Shown: piece after piece, positions 1 to 6,876 of the stretch
Position numbering within the stretch: the stretch's first letter is position 1
How the letters are laid out: each line of letters opens with the position of its first letter
DNA from: an uncultured Nitrospirota bacterium
Lineage (GTDB): Bacteria > Nitrospinota > Nitrospinia > SZUA-224
Length of the DNA stretch: 9,958 nt
Assembly: GCA_913009285.1 (NCBI GenBank)
Contig: CAJVYE010000024.1
Coordinates: 1 to 9,958 of the forward strand
Direction: 5' to 3'
Notes under the pieces: model-generated
What the model was told of the DNA's origin: nothing
Databases searched by the model: none
The model's input: the letters and a program-made list of their open reading frames with translations, nothing else
Translations under genes and position numbers: made by a program

Positions 1-82
1 GGCTCGTACTACTTTTTTTTTTTTAATGATACGGCGACCACCGAGATCTACACTCTTGCCCTACACGACGCTCTTCCGATCT
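1..82 (+). other. Illumina P5 flow-cell oligo and adapter contamination
   Basis: Positions 25-82 match the 58-nt Illumina universal P5 adapter from its AATGATACGGCG start to its CTCTTCCGATCT end, with one difference (G at 58 where the adapter has T). A run of 12 T (13-24) precedes it, as in the T-spacer of the flow-cell-grafted P5 oligo. Positions 1-12 are of unknown origin. Genomic sequence starts at about 83. Read on the minus strand the adapter gives the familiar contaminant peptide ending IGRASCRARV. This is not biological sequence. Confidence 0.97.
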
Positions 83-281
83 TGACCCCGAAAACAGCAG
101 GACCGAAAATAATACCGGCCAATAATTCGCCCAGCAACGGTGGTTGGTTAATTTTGCGGAAAAGTACGCCTGCGGTCCAGATCAGGACCATGACCAGAAG
201 AAGATTGATCGTGGAGCTCTGTAACTGCCCGGCTCCATATGCCACCTGAGACACATTCATAATCCATAGCGTAACATACAA
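83..281 (-). CDS. CPA2/Kef-type cation:proton antiporter, N-terminal fragment
   Basis: Only the first 60-66 residues are present; the rest of the gene lies beyond the adapter-contaminated end. The segment has a hydrophobic helix (LLLVMVLIWTAGVLF) followed by RKINQPPLLGELLAGIIFGP, the conserved TM1-TM2 stretch of monovalent cation:proton antiporter-2 (KefB/NhaS-like) proteins. These are inner-membrane exchangers of K+ or Na+ for H+. The frame is open from a TAA near 294. TTG at 281 and ATG at 260 are possible starts; ATG 260 (MNVSQVAYG) is the more usual codon, but neither has a convincing ribosome binding site. The residues after FGV-K come from the adapter. The family call is firm; the substrate cannot be told from this fragment. 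Confidence 0.8.
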
Positions 282-386
282 CCGGCAAAAAAGTTAGAAA
301 AATTCGGGTCCCCGTGGTAAAGCTGACATCTCATGGATGGAATATTCAATATTCGTCAATCCTTCAGCCTGACCCCCAAGTTTTTT

Positions 387-637
387 TTAATCCCCCTCCC
401 CGTTTTCCATCATTTCACCATGGCTTTCAGCAAACTCCGCCTCTATATCTTCAATGGCCGGCAAATACTGAATTTGAGTTCTCTGAACGTATTCGAGCAA
501 TTTTCGGTTGTCATTTCTACTTCAACAACCTCGTCATCAATTGTCAGCCCCCTATTCGGTAGGTTGTAAACTATTATAGCCTGTCTGGCCAGGAACAAGA
601 AGTCGCCATTGATACAAGTTAGTTCTGTTAGTTTTAT
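387..637 (-). pseudogene. Unknown small protein gene with a frameshift
   Basis: Two minus-strand frames read as one protein if a single base is added near 512-515. The upstream frame (637-515) contains GDFLFLARQAIIVYNLPNRG and LTIDDEVVEVE. The downstream frame (512-390, stop TAA 387-389) contains DNRKLLEYVQRTQIQ and ends in an acidic tail (IEDIEAEFAESHGE, then MMENGEGD). Joined, this gives about 82 residues with natural-looking composition and no internal stop. No ATG is in frame at the upstream end, where the frame closes at a TGA (638-640) that abuts the hairpin at 640-673. The 5' end may therefore be lost as well. I do not recognise the family. It could be a real pseudogene or a base-calling error in a thin part of the assembly. 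Confidence 0.45.
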
Positions 638-639
638 TC

Positions 640-673
640 AACACCCAATGACTAAATTTATTCATTTGGTGTT
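640..673. repeat. 12-bp stem hairpin
   Basis: The arms AACACCCAATGA (640-651) and TCATTTGGTGTT (662-673) pair at 11 of 12 positions around a 10-nt AT-rich loop. It lies exactly at the upstream edge of the frameshifted gene, so it may mark a rearrangement border or a small mobile repeat. It has no T-tract that would make it a clear terminator. Confidence 0.6.
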
Positions 674-722
674 AAAAGATAGGAAACCGCTTTTTTATAG
701 AATCAAGCATAGGTAAAAAATC

Positions 723-739
723 AGGGCATGTCAAGCCCT
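723..739. repeat. Small hairpin AGGGC / GCCCT
   Basis: The perfect 5-bp arms AGGGC (723-727) and GCCCT (735-739) enclose a 7-nt loop. The flank CAAGCCCTAA recurs at 7188-7197 beside the hairpin that follows dcd, which suggests a shared intergenic repeat family. Confidence 0.4.
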
Positions 740-755
740 AAAGCCAAAAAATTAT

Positions 756-943
756 CTTAGGGACGGGTCAGAAATAACTTGGCATTTTTTGCATCTCATC
801 TTCAGGCCATCTTTGATCGATCCTCAATCGCAAAATCCTCGATATAGCACTGCTATTGCTGCGGTTTTGCTCCCTCAGAGCGACCAAACCTGACCCGAAG
901 ATGAGATGCGAAAATGTGAAGTTATCTTTGAGTGAGTCCTAAG
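756..943. repeat. 188-bp imperfect palindrome, MITE-like
   Basis: The element is nearly self-complementary along its whole length, with the centre at about 850 (ATAGCA-C-TGCTAT, 844-856). The outer ends are CTTAGG(G)AC (756-764) and GTCCTAAG (936-943). Strong inner arms are 773-803 and 897-926, pairing over GCATCTCATCTTC with few mismatches, and they continue inward with about 80% pairing. It has no significant ORF and no obvious target-site duplication. The structure suits a non-autonomous miniature inverted-repeat element or a large structured intergenic repeat. I do not recognise the family. Confidence 0.75.
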
Positions 944-952
944 GTTCTATAA

Positions 953-969
953 CCCTTATTTTGTAAGGG
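953..969. repeat. Small hairpin CCCTTA / TAAGGG
   Basis: The perfect 6-bp arms CCCTTA (953-958) and TAAGGG (964-969) enclose the loop TTTTG. It lies just outside the long palindrome and ahead of the plus-strand remnant gene. It has no T-tract. Confidence 0.35.
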
Positions 970-984
970 GATAGATATAAGAGG

Positions 985-1013
985 TGAATTTTCGAGCAAT
1001 TATTAGGTATAAT
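985..1013 (+). promoter_or_regulatory. Possible sigma70 promoter for the remnant ORF
   Basis: There is a perfect -10 hexamer TATAAT (1008-1013), but the -35 position (985-990, TGAATT) is poor. Downstream, at 1021-1032, lies a perfect 12-bp palindrome TTCTTATAAGAA that could be an operator. The leader to the ATG at 1088 would be about 70 nt. Confidence 0.3.
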
Positions 1014-1087
1014 GATATTATTCTTATAAGAAAAGTGTTAAAAAAGGGTATCATTAAAGCTGTCGATGATAAGATTGGAGGGTTAAA

Positions 1088-1219
1088 ATGAACAATATAA
1101 GATTTGTTGGTGTACCTTTTGATTATGGTGTTGAGTTAAATAATGGAAGACCCAGACCTCTTCAAACTCATGGGAAAGCGAGAAAAATGAAAATAGGAAA
1201 AATTTTCCTCTCTTCTTGA
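1088..1219 (+). pseudogene. Truncated ureohydrolase-like gene start (43 aa)
   Basis: ATG 1088 follows a strong ribosome binding site, GGAGGG (1077-1082), at 5-nt spacing. The first 22 residues contain VGVPFDYGVELNNGRP, which resembles the N-terminal glycine-rich strand and loop of the arginase/agmatinase/formiminoglutamase superfamily (GVPFD.G...N.GRPGA..GP). After GRP the similarity ends, and the frame runs through a basic, low-information tail to TGA 1217-1219. The usual family length is about 300 residues, so this would be a gene cut off within about 70 nt of its start. The translation signals are visible; the family assignment is my recognition of a short motif. It could also be a chance ORF. 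Confidence 0.4.
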
Positions 1220-1288
1220 CATACGGCTTCACAATCGGGCTGTCTTTATTGAGGTGAGGATTCACTTCTAAGAGATATTCATAATGAC

Positions 1289-1573
1289 TCAAAAAATGTT
1301 TTTTTTACGTAAAATAGCATTATATTCATCACCATCCATGGGACATTCCAATAAGCGCCTGACCTGCCTTAACGAATCCAGCCGCAATTGAAATTTCATT
1401 CGCTTCAGCAGGGTATCTCCGTATGTTTTATATCCGCTTCCGCGGGATGTAAAGGTATAAGGGCCGGTCCGTTTTCCATCTGCTTCGTGACAGAAGTATT
1501 TATGGTCCCCGCCTTCTTCAACAAATCCCTTTTTTCGTAATGAAGATTCTATGACTTTTCTGTCTATTTGCAC
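1289..1573 (-). CDS. HicA-like mRNA interferase toxin candidate (94 aa)
   Basis: The protein opens with an alpha-helical stretch ending KKGFVEEGGDHKYF, the HicA pattern of a helix, KGF, then a glycine run and His. His24 is the candidate catalytic residue of the dsRBD-like fold. It continues with KRTGPYTFTSRGSGYKTYGDTLL, resembling the T..SRGS..YG..LL segment of HicA-like proteins, and ends in a CP..GDEYNAILRKK helix. HicA toxins cleave mRNA and are neutralised by a HicB antitoxin. The start is GTG (1573), only 2 nt after the TAA of the preceding gene, so translation probably depends on that gene. It is the last gene of a three-gene operon. The HicA link is by motif only, and toxicity is an inference. 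Confidence 0.6.
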   Translation of the reverse strand: MQIDRKVIESSLRKKGFVEEGGDHKYFCHEADGKRTGPYTFTSRGSGYKTYGDTLLKRMKFQLRLDSLRQVRRLLECPMDGDEYNAILRKKNIF

Positions 1574-1575
1574 TG

Positions 1576-1977
1576 TTAGTCTTGATTAATAAAGAGCGTT
1601 TCGTAGAGACCCTTTAACCTTTCGGCGTCCCCTGTAACCCTGTCCCAGGACAACCTTTTATAGTATTGATAAAAATGAATTATTTGCTTGCAAAAATCAT
1701 CAATGGCATCAGCGATTGATTTCCCGGTGCCCACCACAACAAGAGTTTCGTTTTCCACAAAAAAGAGGTTATCTTCAGGATATATTTTGACTTTTATAGG
1801 CTTTGAAACTATTAATTTCTTTGTCTTTGTAGGTATCGTCCACAAAGGAGCCGAATAGCCATGTGCCATTAATTTCTTAAAATCCTCAACAACCGTCATC
1901 CTCTCCTTGCCCGTTTCAACAGAAAAGGGTAATACAGGATCATTAGCAGAAACTAATTCTCTTGCTGCGAGTGTCAT
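1576..1977 (-). CDS. Unknown 133-aa protein, possible HicB-like antitoxin
   Basis: The N-terminal half has no family I recognise. The C-terminal half (about 67-125) has a beta-strand pattern KVKIYPEDNLFFVENETL, then VVVGTGKSIADAIDDF and a helix ending HFYQYYKRLS. A strand pair followed by G.GKS..DAI..F loosely resembles the HicB partial RNase H fold (strands, G.T..EA...), and its position directly before a HicA-like gene fits an antitoxin. No DNA-binding domain is evident. The ATG (1977) overlaps the TGA of the upstream gene in an ATGA arrangement and has a GGGGAGA ribosome binding site inside that gene's end, which means translational coupling. The function is inferred from context. Confidence 0.5.
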   Translation of the reverse strand: MTLAARELVSANDPVLPFSVETGKERMTVVEDFKKLMAHGYSAPLWTIPTKTKKLIVSKPIKVKIYPEDNLFFVENETLVVVGTGKSIADAIDDFCKQIIHFYQYYKRLSWDRVTGDAERLKGLYETLFINQD

Positions 1978-2687
1978 AAAGTCTCTCCCCTTAAAAACAT
2001 TCTATAATTATCTGTTATCAAATCTTCAAATAGTTGTCTGGCACATTTATGACTCTCATCGATATATTTTCTCACTGAAGACATTGAGAGCTTTTTAAGC
2101 TTTGCATAATCAATATCCAAAAGCATTGCTTCTCCTGATTGATCAGCCTTCATGGTTTCAATACGAGTTGTAACCGATCCTCCGTCCCTCTCTGCGTCAA
2201 AACCGATACTTATATTATTGTACTTCTCCGGTATTACACTCGGCACTTTAAGCCCGATCTTTAAAAAGTTCTCTACCGGTATTAATCCTTCCTCTCTTGT
2301 AAACGGAATAATATTCACATATCTAAAGCCGGTTCTGTTTAATTTATTTATTTTTGGAAAAGCTTTTCTAAATTTATTGATCAATGCCATCACTTCTTTT
2401 TTAAATTCGTTAAATCCTGGATACTTACGGCTATAATATGAAAACTTGTTCATTGCCAGCATTATCCCAGATGAACTATCTTCTTTTTCAAACCGGTATG
2501 GTTCAAGTGCAACAAAACTTCCCTCTTTTGTTTGTGGAACAAGAACTCTGGAATAGTCTTTCCTTACCAGGTCATAAAGTTTATCCCGCCTACACTCTAC
2601 AACTGGCTCGCCGGGAAATGTTATTTCAAAAATGACCTCAACAAGCGGTGAATTGGGATATATTTCAGATACTATCTTTTTAGACAC
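1974..2687 (-). CDS. TIGR04255 family protein (237 aa)
   Basis: The N-terminus YPNSPLVEVIFEITFPGEP carries the hallmark (N.PLVEVIFE..F) of the TIGR04255 family, a sporadically distributed group of cytoplasmic proteins of about 230-270 residues with no established function. Further family-like segments are RTGFRYVNIIPF (about 140-151) and a C-terminal helix around SSVRKYIDESHKCARQLFEDLI, where the family usually has a conserved H and F. No enzyme motif, signal peptide or membrane segment is seen. The start is GTG at 2687, supported by a GAGG ribosome binding site 7 nt upstream. It is the first gene of the cassette and overlaps the next by 4 nt, so it is expressed with the HicA-like pair. Confidence 0.7.
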   Translation of the reverse strand: MSKKIVSEIYPNSPLVEVIFEITFPGEPVVECRRDKLYDLVRKDYSRVLVPQTKEGSFVALEPYRFEKEDSSSGIMLAMNKFSYYSRKYPGFNEFKKEVMALINKFRKAFPKINKLNRTGFRYVNIIPFTREEGLIPVENFLKIGLKVPSVIPEKYNNISIGFDAERDGGSVTTRIETMKADQSGEAMLLDIDYAKLKKLSMSSVRKYIDESHKCARQLFEDLITDNYRMFLRGETL

Positions 2688-2726
2688 AATTACGCCTCAT
2701 TGAATATATAATGATTGATTTGTAAA

Positions 2727-2735
2727 ATTATATCA
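2727..2735 (-). promoter_or_regulatory. Extended -10 promoter of the TIGR04255 cassette
   Basis: On the minus strand TGATATAAT forms an extended -10 element (TGnTATAAT) 40 nt before the GTG start. No good -35 is seen at the expected distance, which is tolerated with an extended -10. Transcription would start near 2720. Confidence 0.45.
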
Positions 2736-2985
2736 AATCCAAGCAAACTAAATGATAGGCAATTCCTTTTTTGACTCATAAAAACATTAAAGCAAAGATC
2801 AGGGAAAAATGCAATATTTTTCTGAATTTGTCACAAATTTATCTTTTTTGGGCATATAACACATTTTTAAAGAGCAATGTAAAGGCAGAAAATTAGATAG
2901 GGTTTGACATTTGCGGGTTTTTAGAAAAAGATTAGCGAAAAATTGTTGCAGATTACAGGTATAGAAATTTCGAGCGGTTTCTAAA
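2736..2985. other. AT-rich intergenic region without recognisable gene
   Basis: This stretch separates the end of the copper operon from the TIGR04255 cassette. I see no coding frame and no strong hairpin. A TTGACA at about 2902-2907 has no matching -10 or downstream plus-strand gene. Transcription of the upstream cupredoxin gene probably ends here, but no canonical terminator is visible. Confidence 0.4.
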
Positions 2986-3360
2986 TTATTCAGCCACTAC
3001 CTTTCCCTGCAGCATTCCCATCTGGCAGTGAAATTTGTACTCCCCTGGATGCGGAGGGGTAAATTCAATGGGGACTACTTCTCCTGGTGGTAGGGTTGCT
3101 GATTTCTTGAAATCATCAAAGACGACCATCTCTGAGCAGACAGCGGTTTCCTGTCGGTTAAAATTCAATCGTACTGGTTGACCGGCCTTAACAACAATTA
3201 CATCAGGGTTATATCCTCCCTTAACAATTATCATTACCTCCTGCACACCATTAGAGGAGGCCAGGCGTACCCCTTCTCTTTTAGAGAAGAAAAAGAACCA
3301 TATAATTAAGCCGATCAAACCAAAGCCAGCTATTGTAACAACTATTTCTGATAGAATCAT
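2986..3360 (-). CDS. Membrane-anchored cupredoxin-domain protein (124 aa)
   Basis: Residues 4-25 form one hydrophobic helix (IVVTIAGFGLIGLIIWFFFF) acting as an uncleaved anchor. The rest is a single cupredoxin fold on the outer face. Candidate copper ligands are Cys75 in ETAVCSEMVVF, then His111, Cys112, Met114 and Met116 in PGEYKFHCQMGM, as in the small cupredoxin_1 proteins found beside copper ATPases. It probably binds copper in the periplasm or passes it on after export by CopA. The ATG at 3360 has a GAGGG ribosome binding site at about 7 nt. It is the last gene of the copper operon, 99 nt downstream of copA, with a hairpin in the gap that may lower its expression. No enzymatic role is visible. 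Confidence 0.8.
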   Translation of the reverse strand: MILSEIVVTIAGFGLIGLIIWFFFFSKREGVRLASSNGVQEVMIIVKGGYNPDVIVVKAGQPVRLNFNRQETAVCSEMVVFDDFKKSATLPPGEVVPIEFTPPHPGEYKFHCQMGMLQGKVVAE

Positions 3361-3376
3361 CTCTATTCCCTCTGAA

Positions 3377-3418
3377 AATCCCCCCTAACCCCCTTTTCCA
3401 AAGGTGGGGATTAGATTT
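3377..3418. repeat. C-rich/G-rich inverted repeat between copA and the cupredoxin gene
   Basis: Runs of C (TCCCCCCTAACCCCC) followed by CCAAAGGTGGGGATT form an imperfect hairpin of the widespread CCCCCTAACCCCC...GGGGATT intergenic repeat type. It could slow or partly stop transcription, or protect the upstream mRNA, within the operon. Confidence 0.5.
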
Positions 3419-3459
3419 TCATTCCCTCTTGTGCCGTTGTCGGCTATGAGGGTTTCCTT

Positions 3460-5985
3460 TCACAAATTGTGAGGTCTGAATCGCCGTAGTCTATTGGCAT
3501 TTGTAACTACGGTTACTGAACTAAAGGCCATGGCAGCCCCTGCAATCATAGGTGACAGAAGCATACCACCTAAAGGATATAATACCCCGGCCGCTAAAGG
3601 GACACCTAACATATTATAAATAAAGGCACCAAACAGGTTCTGTTTGATGTTACGCATAGTGGCTCTAGATAACTGGATAGCCAGGGCCACTCCCTTGAGA
3701 CTCCCCTTAATCAGGGTGATATCCGAGGCTTCAATGGCAACATCGGTGCCGGTACCGATAGACAGGCCAATATCTGCCTGTGCCAGGGCCGGGGCATCGT
3801 TAATACCATCACCCACCATTGCCACCTTTTTACCTTCCAATTGCAGCTTTTTTATATTATTTGCCTTGTCTTCAGGGAGTACCTCTGCCATTACCCGATC
3901 TACTTCTACCTCTTTAGCAATGGCCTCTGCTGTACGTTTGTTGTCGCCAGTTAGCATTATTACCTCCAACCCCATCTGCTTCATCATAGTAATGGCCTCT
4001 CTCGAATCAGGCTTTACTGTATCTGCTACAGCAATGATACCTGCGGCCTTTTGATCTATAGCTACAAACATCGGGGTCTTCCCTTCATCTGCCAGACGTT
4101 CAGCCTCTCCTCCAAGGGAATCAAGGGAGATATTCATGGCCTTCATTAGTTTGAGGTTTCCCAGAAATATCTTTTTGCCATCTACCAGGGCCTCTACACC
4201 ATGTCCAGGGATCGCCTTAAAGTCTTTTGAATCCTGAATCTTAATACCTCTTTTTCTGGCCTCTTTGACAATTGATTCAGCCAAAGGATGCTCAGATGTC
4301 TTTTCCACTGATGAGGCCAGACCCAGGACATCCTCTTCTTTGAAGCTGTTTGCAGAGATTATGTCGGTGAGGGATGGTTCCCCAACAGTTATGGTTCCGG
4401 TTTTATCTAAAACAACTGCATCAAGTTTATGGGCAGTCTCTAAGGCCTCACCACTGCGGATAAGGATGCCATTTTCAGCACCCTTTCCCAGACCTACCAT
4501 CAAAGATATAGGTGTAGCCAGTCCCAGTGCACAGGGACAGGCAATGATCAGTACACTAACCGAGGTAATTAAGGCATACATCAGGGTTGGTTGTGGACCA
4601 AAATCAAACCAGACTATAAAGGTCAGGATCGATATGACCATGACAATGGGGACAAAATATCCTGAAACTATATCTGCTATCCTCTGAATATTGGCCTTAG
4701 ACCCCTGGGCATCCTGAACCATTGTAATGATCTGTGCCAATGCAGTATCTTTGCCTACTTTGGTTGCTCGAAAGGTAAAAGAGCCGGTCTTGTTGATAGT
4801 GGCGCCAATGACCTCATCCCCTTCCCTTTTCTCCACAGGGATTGACTCCCCTGTTACCATGGATTCATCAACAAAGGACGATCCTTTTACAACAACACCA
4901 TCTACCGGCATCTTTTCTCCTGGTCTTACCACCAAGATGTCCCCCACCAGGACCTCTTCCACAGGGATATCTATCTCCTTTTCTTCCCGAATCACCCTCG
5001 CGGTCTTGGGTTGTAAGCCCATCAGTTTCTTGATCGCCTCTGATGATTTACCCCTGGCCCTGACTTCCAGGGCCTGGCCTAAAACCACCAATGCAATAAC
5101 CACAGCAACTGTATCGTAAAAGGGCTCGGCAGTCCCCTCCGGGAATATATGGGGAAATAATATTGCAACCCCGGAATAGATCCATGCCGCTGAGGTTCCC
5201 AGAACGATTAAGGTATTCATATCTGCAGAGCGATGTCTGAAGGCAGAAATTGCCCCGGTAAAGAAGGCCGACCCTGACCACAGAAGAACAGGTATAGTAA
5301 TCACCCCGGTAATCATCCAAAGTATCTTGATCATTTCGCTTGACAGAACCTTAAGATGTGGAAAGACCATTACCACTATACTGATAATACCTGCAAAGAT
5401 GAATTTTCTTATAAGAGTTTTATATTCTTTGTTACGGGCAATCTCTTCCTTATCCGTCGGTTCTTCAGTGGGAGAGGGTATACTTGTCTTGTATCCAGTA
5501 GATTCGATAACCCTTTTTAGGGCAGTAATGTTGGTAAGGGATGGTATATACTCAACCCTTGCCTCCCCGGTTCCCAGGTTCACTGATGCATTTAATACCC
5601 CGGGGGTCTTGTGCAACGACTCTTCAATCTTTGATACACAGGAGGCACACTCCATATCCTTAATTCCAATCTTTATGGTACTTACACTGGTTTCATAGCC
5701 GCTATTCTTGATAACCTCACAAATATCCTTTATCCCTATCTTTTTAGGATCGTAATCAACGACTACCTTTTCAGTGGTATAGTTCACCACTGCATTGTCC
5801 ACCCCGGGAAGTTCACACAGGCCTTTCTCAACGGTTGTCTTACAAGAGGGGCAATGCATACCATGAACAGGCACACTGACCCTTTCTATGGATTCTAATG
5901 ATTTTTTAGATCCATTAGATTCATTAGATTTTTTGGTCTTTAGTTTTTTTCCTTGAAGGATCTTCTTTAGGAAATCTTTATTCAT
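3460..5985 (-). CDS. copA: Cu(I)-exporting P1B-type ATPase CopA (841 aa)
   Basis: This inner-membrane pump exports Cu+ from the cytoplasm using ATP. A lysine-rich N-terminal tail (1-35) precedes two heavy-metal-associated domains, with GMHCPSC (Cys45, Cys48) and MECASC (Cys113, Cys116). All core motifs are intact: TGES 378-381 (actuator), CPC 483-485 in the transport helix, the phosphorylated Asp527 in DKTGT, SEHP 564-567 for nucleotide binding and GDGIND 725-730. The last helices carry YN (790-791) and MAFSS (819-823), the signature of Cu+ specificity (P1B-1). The length is normal for the family with two HMA domains. The ATG start has a modest GTGAG ribosome binding site. It follows tpx by 65 nt in the same operon. 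Confidence 0.97.
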   Translation of the reverse strand: MNKDFLKKILQGKKLKTKKSNESNGSKKSLESIERVSVPVHGMHCPSCKTTVEKGLCELPGVDNAVVNYTTEKVVVDYDPKKIGIKDICEVIKNSGYETSVSTIKIGIKDMECASCVSKIEESLHKTPGVLNASVNLGTGEARVEYIPSLTNITALKRVIESTGYKTSIPSPTEEPTDKEEIARNKEYKTLIRKFIFAGIISIVVMVFPHLKVLSSEMIKILWMITGVITIPVLLWSGSAFFTGAISAFRHRSADMNTLIVLGTSAAWIYSGVAILFPHIFPEGTAEPFYDTVAVVIALVVLGQALEVRARGKSSEAIKKLMGLQPKTARVIREEKEIDIPVEEVLVGDILVVRPGEKMPVDGVVVKGSSFVDESMVTGESIPVEKREGDEVIGATINKTGSFTFRATKVGKDTALAQIITMVQDAQGSKANIQRIADIVSGYFVPIVMVISILTFIVWFDFGPQPTLMYALITSVSVLIIACPCALGLATPISLMVGLGKGAENGILIRSGEALETAHKLDAVVLDKTGTITVGEPSLTDIISANSFKEEDVLGLASSVEKTSEHPLAESIVKEARKRGIKIQDSKDFKAIPGHGVEALVDGKKIFLGNLKLMKAMNISLDSLGGEAERLADEGKTPMFVAIDQKAAGIIAVADTVKPDSREAITMMKQMGLEVIMLTGDNKRTAEAIAKEVEVDRVMAEVLPEDKANNIKKLQLEGKKVAMVGDGINDAPALAQADIGLSIGTGTDVAIEASDITLIKGSLKGVALAIQLSRATMRNIKQNLFGAFIYNMLGVPLAAGVLYPLGGMLLSPMIAGAAMAFSSVTVVTNANRLRRFRPHNL

Positions 5986-6050
5986 ACCGAACTCACTTTC
6001 AACAAAAGATTGTATATACTAAATAGTGCCTGACCGAAGACTATTATCTG

Positions 6051-6563
6051 TTACGCAAGTAACTTTTTCGCCATATCAAGGGCCTTGTCATAATCAGGGT
6101 GGTTTGTTATTTCAGGAACAATCTCTACATATTTGATAATATCATCCTTATCGATAATGAAAATAGAACGGGCAAGTAGTCGCAGTTCTTTTATCAAAAC
6201 ACCATACGCATTACCAAATGAAGCATCCCTATGGTCGGAAAAGGCCTTAACCTTATCTATTCCTGCGGTTGTACAAAACCTAGAAATTGCAAAGGGAAGA
6301 TCCATGCTTATATTTAGCACTTCGACATAATCGGGCAGGTTGGCTGTCTCTTGATTAAACCTCCTTAGCTGCATATCACAGACAGGGGTATCAAGGGAGG
6401 GTGTTATGCTAATAATCTTTATCTTTCCAGCAAAGTTTTTTAATCCGACCTCCTTCAAATCACTATCGAGGACATTAAAATTAGGTGCTTTATCGCCAAT
6501 CTTGAGTTCCGGGTTAATTGTAAGTGGATTGCCCTTCATGGTAACAATACCTTTTCTTTCCAT
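6051..6563 (-). CDS. tpx: Thiol peroxidase Tpx (170 aa)
   Basis: This is an atypical 2-Cys peroxiredoxin that reduces H2O2 and organic peroxides, normally with electrons from thioredoxin. The family N-terminus KGNPLTI is followed by IGDKAPNF. The peroxidatic site is PSLDTPVCDMQ (Thr59, Cys62), and the resolving Cys97 lies in SRFCTTAGI, the typical Tpx spacing of about 35 residues. Arg132 follows in the LLARSIFIID strand. The protein is full length, cytoplasmic and without a signal peptide. ATG 6563 has an AGAGAGG ribosome binding site. It sits between the YHS gene (79-nt gap) and copA, which implies co-induction by copper, where peroxide stress is expected. Its presence in a copper operon is unusual. 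Confidence 0.93.
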   Translation of the reverse strand: MERKGIVTMKGNPLTINPELKIGDKAPNFNVLDSDLKEVGLKNFAGKIKIISITPSLDTPVCDMQLRRFNQETANLPDYVEVLNISMDLPFAISRFCTTAGIDKVKAFSDHRDASFGNAYGVLIKELRLLARSIFIIDKDDIIKYVEIVPEITNHPDYDKALDMAKKLLA

Positions 6564-6642
6564 CGCTGACCTCTCTATTTTAGCGGTTCTATAATACGAT
6601 TTTGTAATGTCACAACTTTTGTCCTATTCCAGTTTGATCTAC

Positions 6643-6804
6643 TCATTTGTTTTCATTTTCTATTTTGATATATTTTTCTGGATCAGAATCAAAATTTTCT
6701 TTACAGGCCGGTGAACAAAAGCTATATTCCTCATCTTTATAACTACTCTTATCCGATACTTTTGTTTCATCAATTTGCATACCACAAATAATATCTTTTA
6801 CCAT
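6643..6804 (-). CDS. YHS-domain metal-binding protein (53 aa)
   Basis: This is a single small YHS domain. It opens MVKDIICGMQID (Cys7 in the CGM motif) and continues with YSFCSPACKENFDSDPEKY (Cys30 and Cys34), the usual FCS..C...F..DP.KY signature. YHS domains bind soft metals and are often fused to or encoded next to copper ATPases. Here the protein is free-standing and probably a cytoplasmic copper binder or donor. It has the best ribosome binding site in the window, AAGGAGGTGAG ending 3 nt before ATG 6804, so high translation is expected. It is the first gene after the copper promoter. The start, stop and domain are all clear. Confidence 0.88.
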   Translation of the reverse strand: MVKDIICGMQIDETKVSDKSSYKDEEYSFCSPACKENFDSDPEKYIKIENENK

Positions 6805-6848
6805 AATCTCACCTCCTTAATATAATCATATTAAACAGCAAATCAATA

Positions 6849-6870
6849 ATACCTTGCCCCCGTGGGGTAT
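6849..6870. promoter_or_regulatory. CsoR-type copper repressor operator
   Basis: The palindrome ATACC-TTGCCCCCG-TGGGGTAT (on the minus strand ATACCCCACGGGGGCAAGGTAT) matches the ATACCCY-ACGGGGG character of CsoR/RcnR-family operators, with a 3-nt enlargement on one side. It begins about 7 nt after the -10 and so covers the transcription start, where a repressor would block RNA polymerase until copper binds. No csoR gene is in the window. A related CstR or RcnR-type regulator is possible. Confidence 0.65.
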
Positions 6871-6876
6871 GTTCAA

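Noticed and set aside
282..386. Possible riboswitch (c-di-AMP-like GGGGACCC stretch) upstream of the antiporter
   Set aside because: Only a short motif is similar. The other conserved blocks of the ydaO/yuaA aptamer are not found in order.
314..569. Two plus-strand frames of about 80 aa
   Set aside because: They are antisense to the protein-like frameshifted gene, rich in Pro/Phe/Ser, and lack ribosome binding sites.
1083..1292. Minus-strand 69-aa frame starting at TTG and overlapping the HicA-like stop by TTGA
   Set aside because: It has no ribosome binding site and a Phe/Ser-rich, low-information sequence. It runs over a dispersed repeat motif (1216-1239) and the antisense of the better-signalled plus-strand remnant. 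A coupled fourth gene cannot be fully excluded.
2902..2933. TTGACA as a plus-strand promoter
   Set aside because: There is no acceptable -10 at 16-18 nt and no plus-strand gene follows.
6602..6615. TTGTAATGTCACAA palindrome between tpx and the YHS gene as a CRP/FNR-type site
   Set aside because: It does not match either consensus core and no promoter accompanies it; likely chance.
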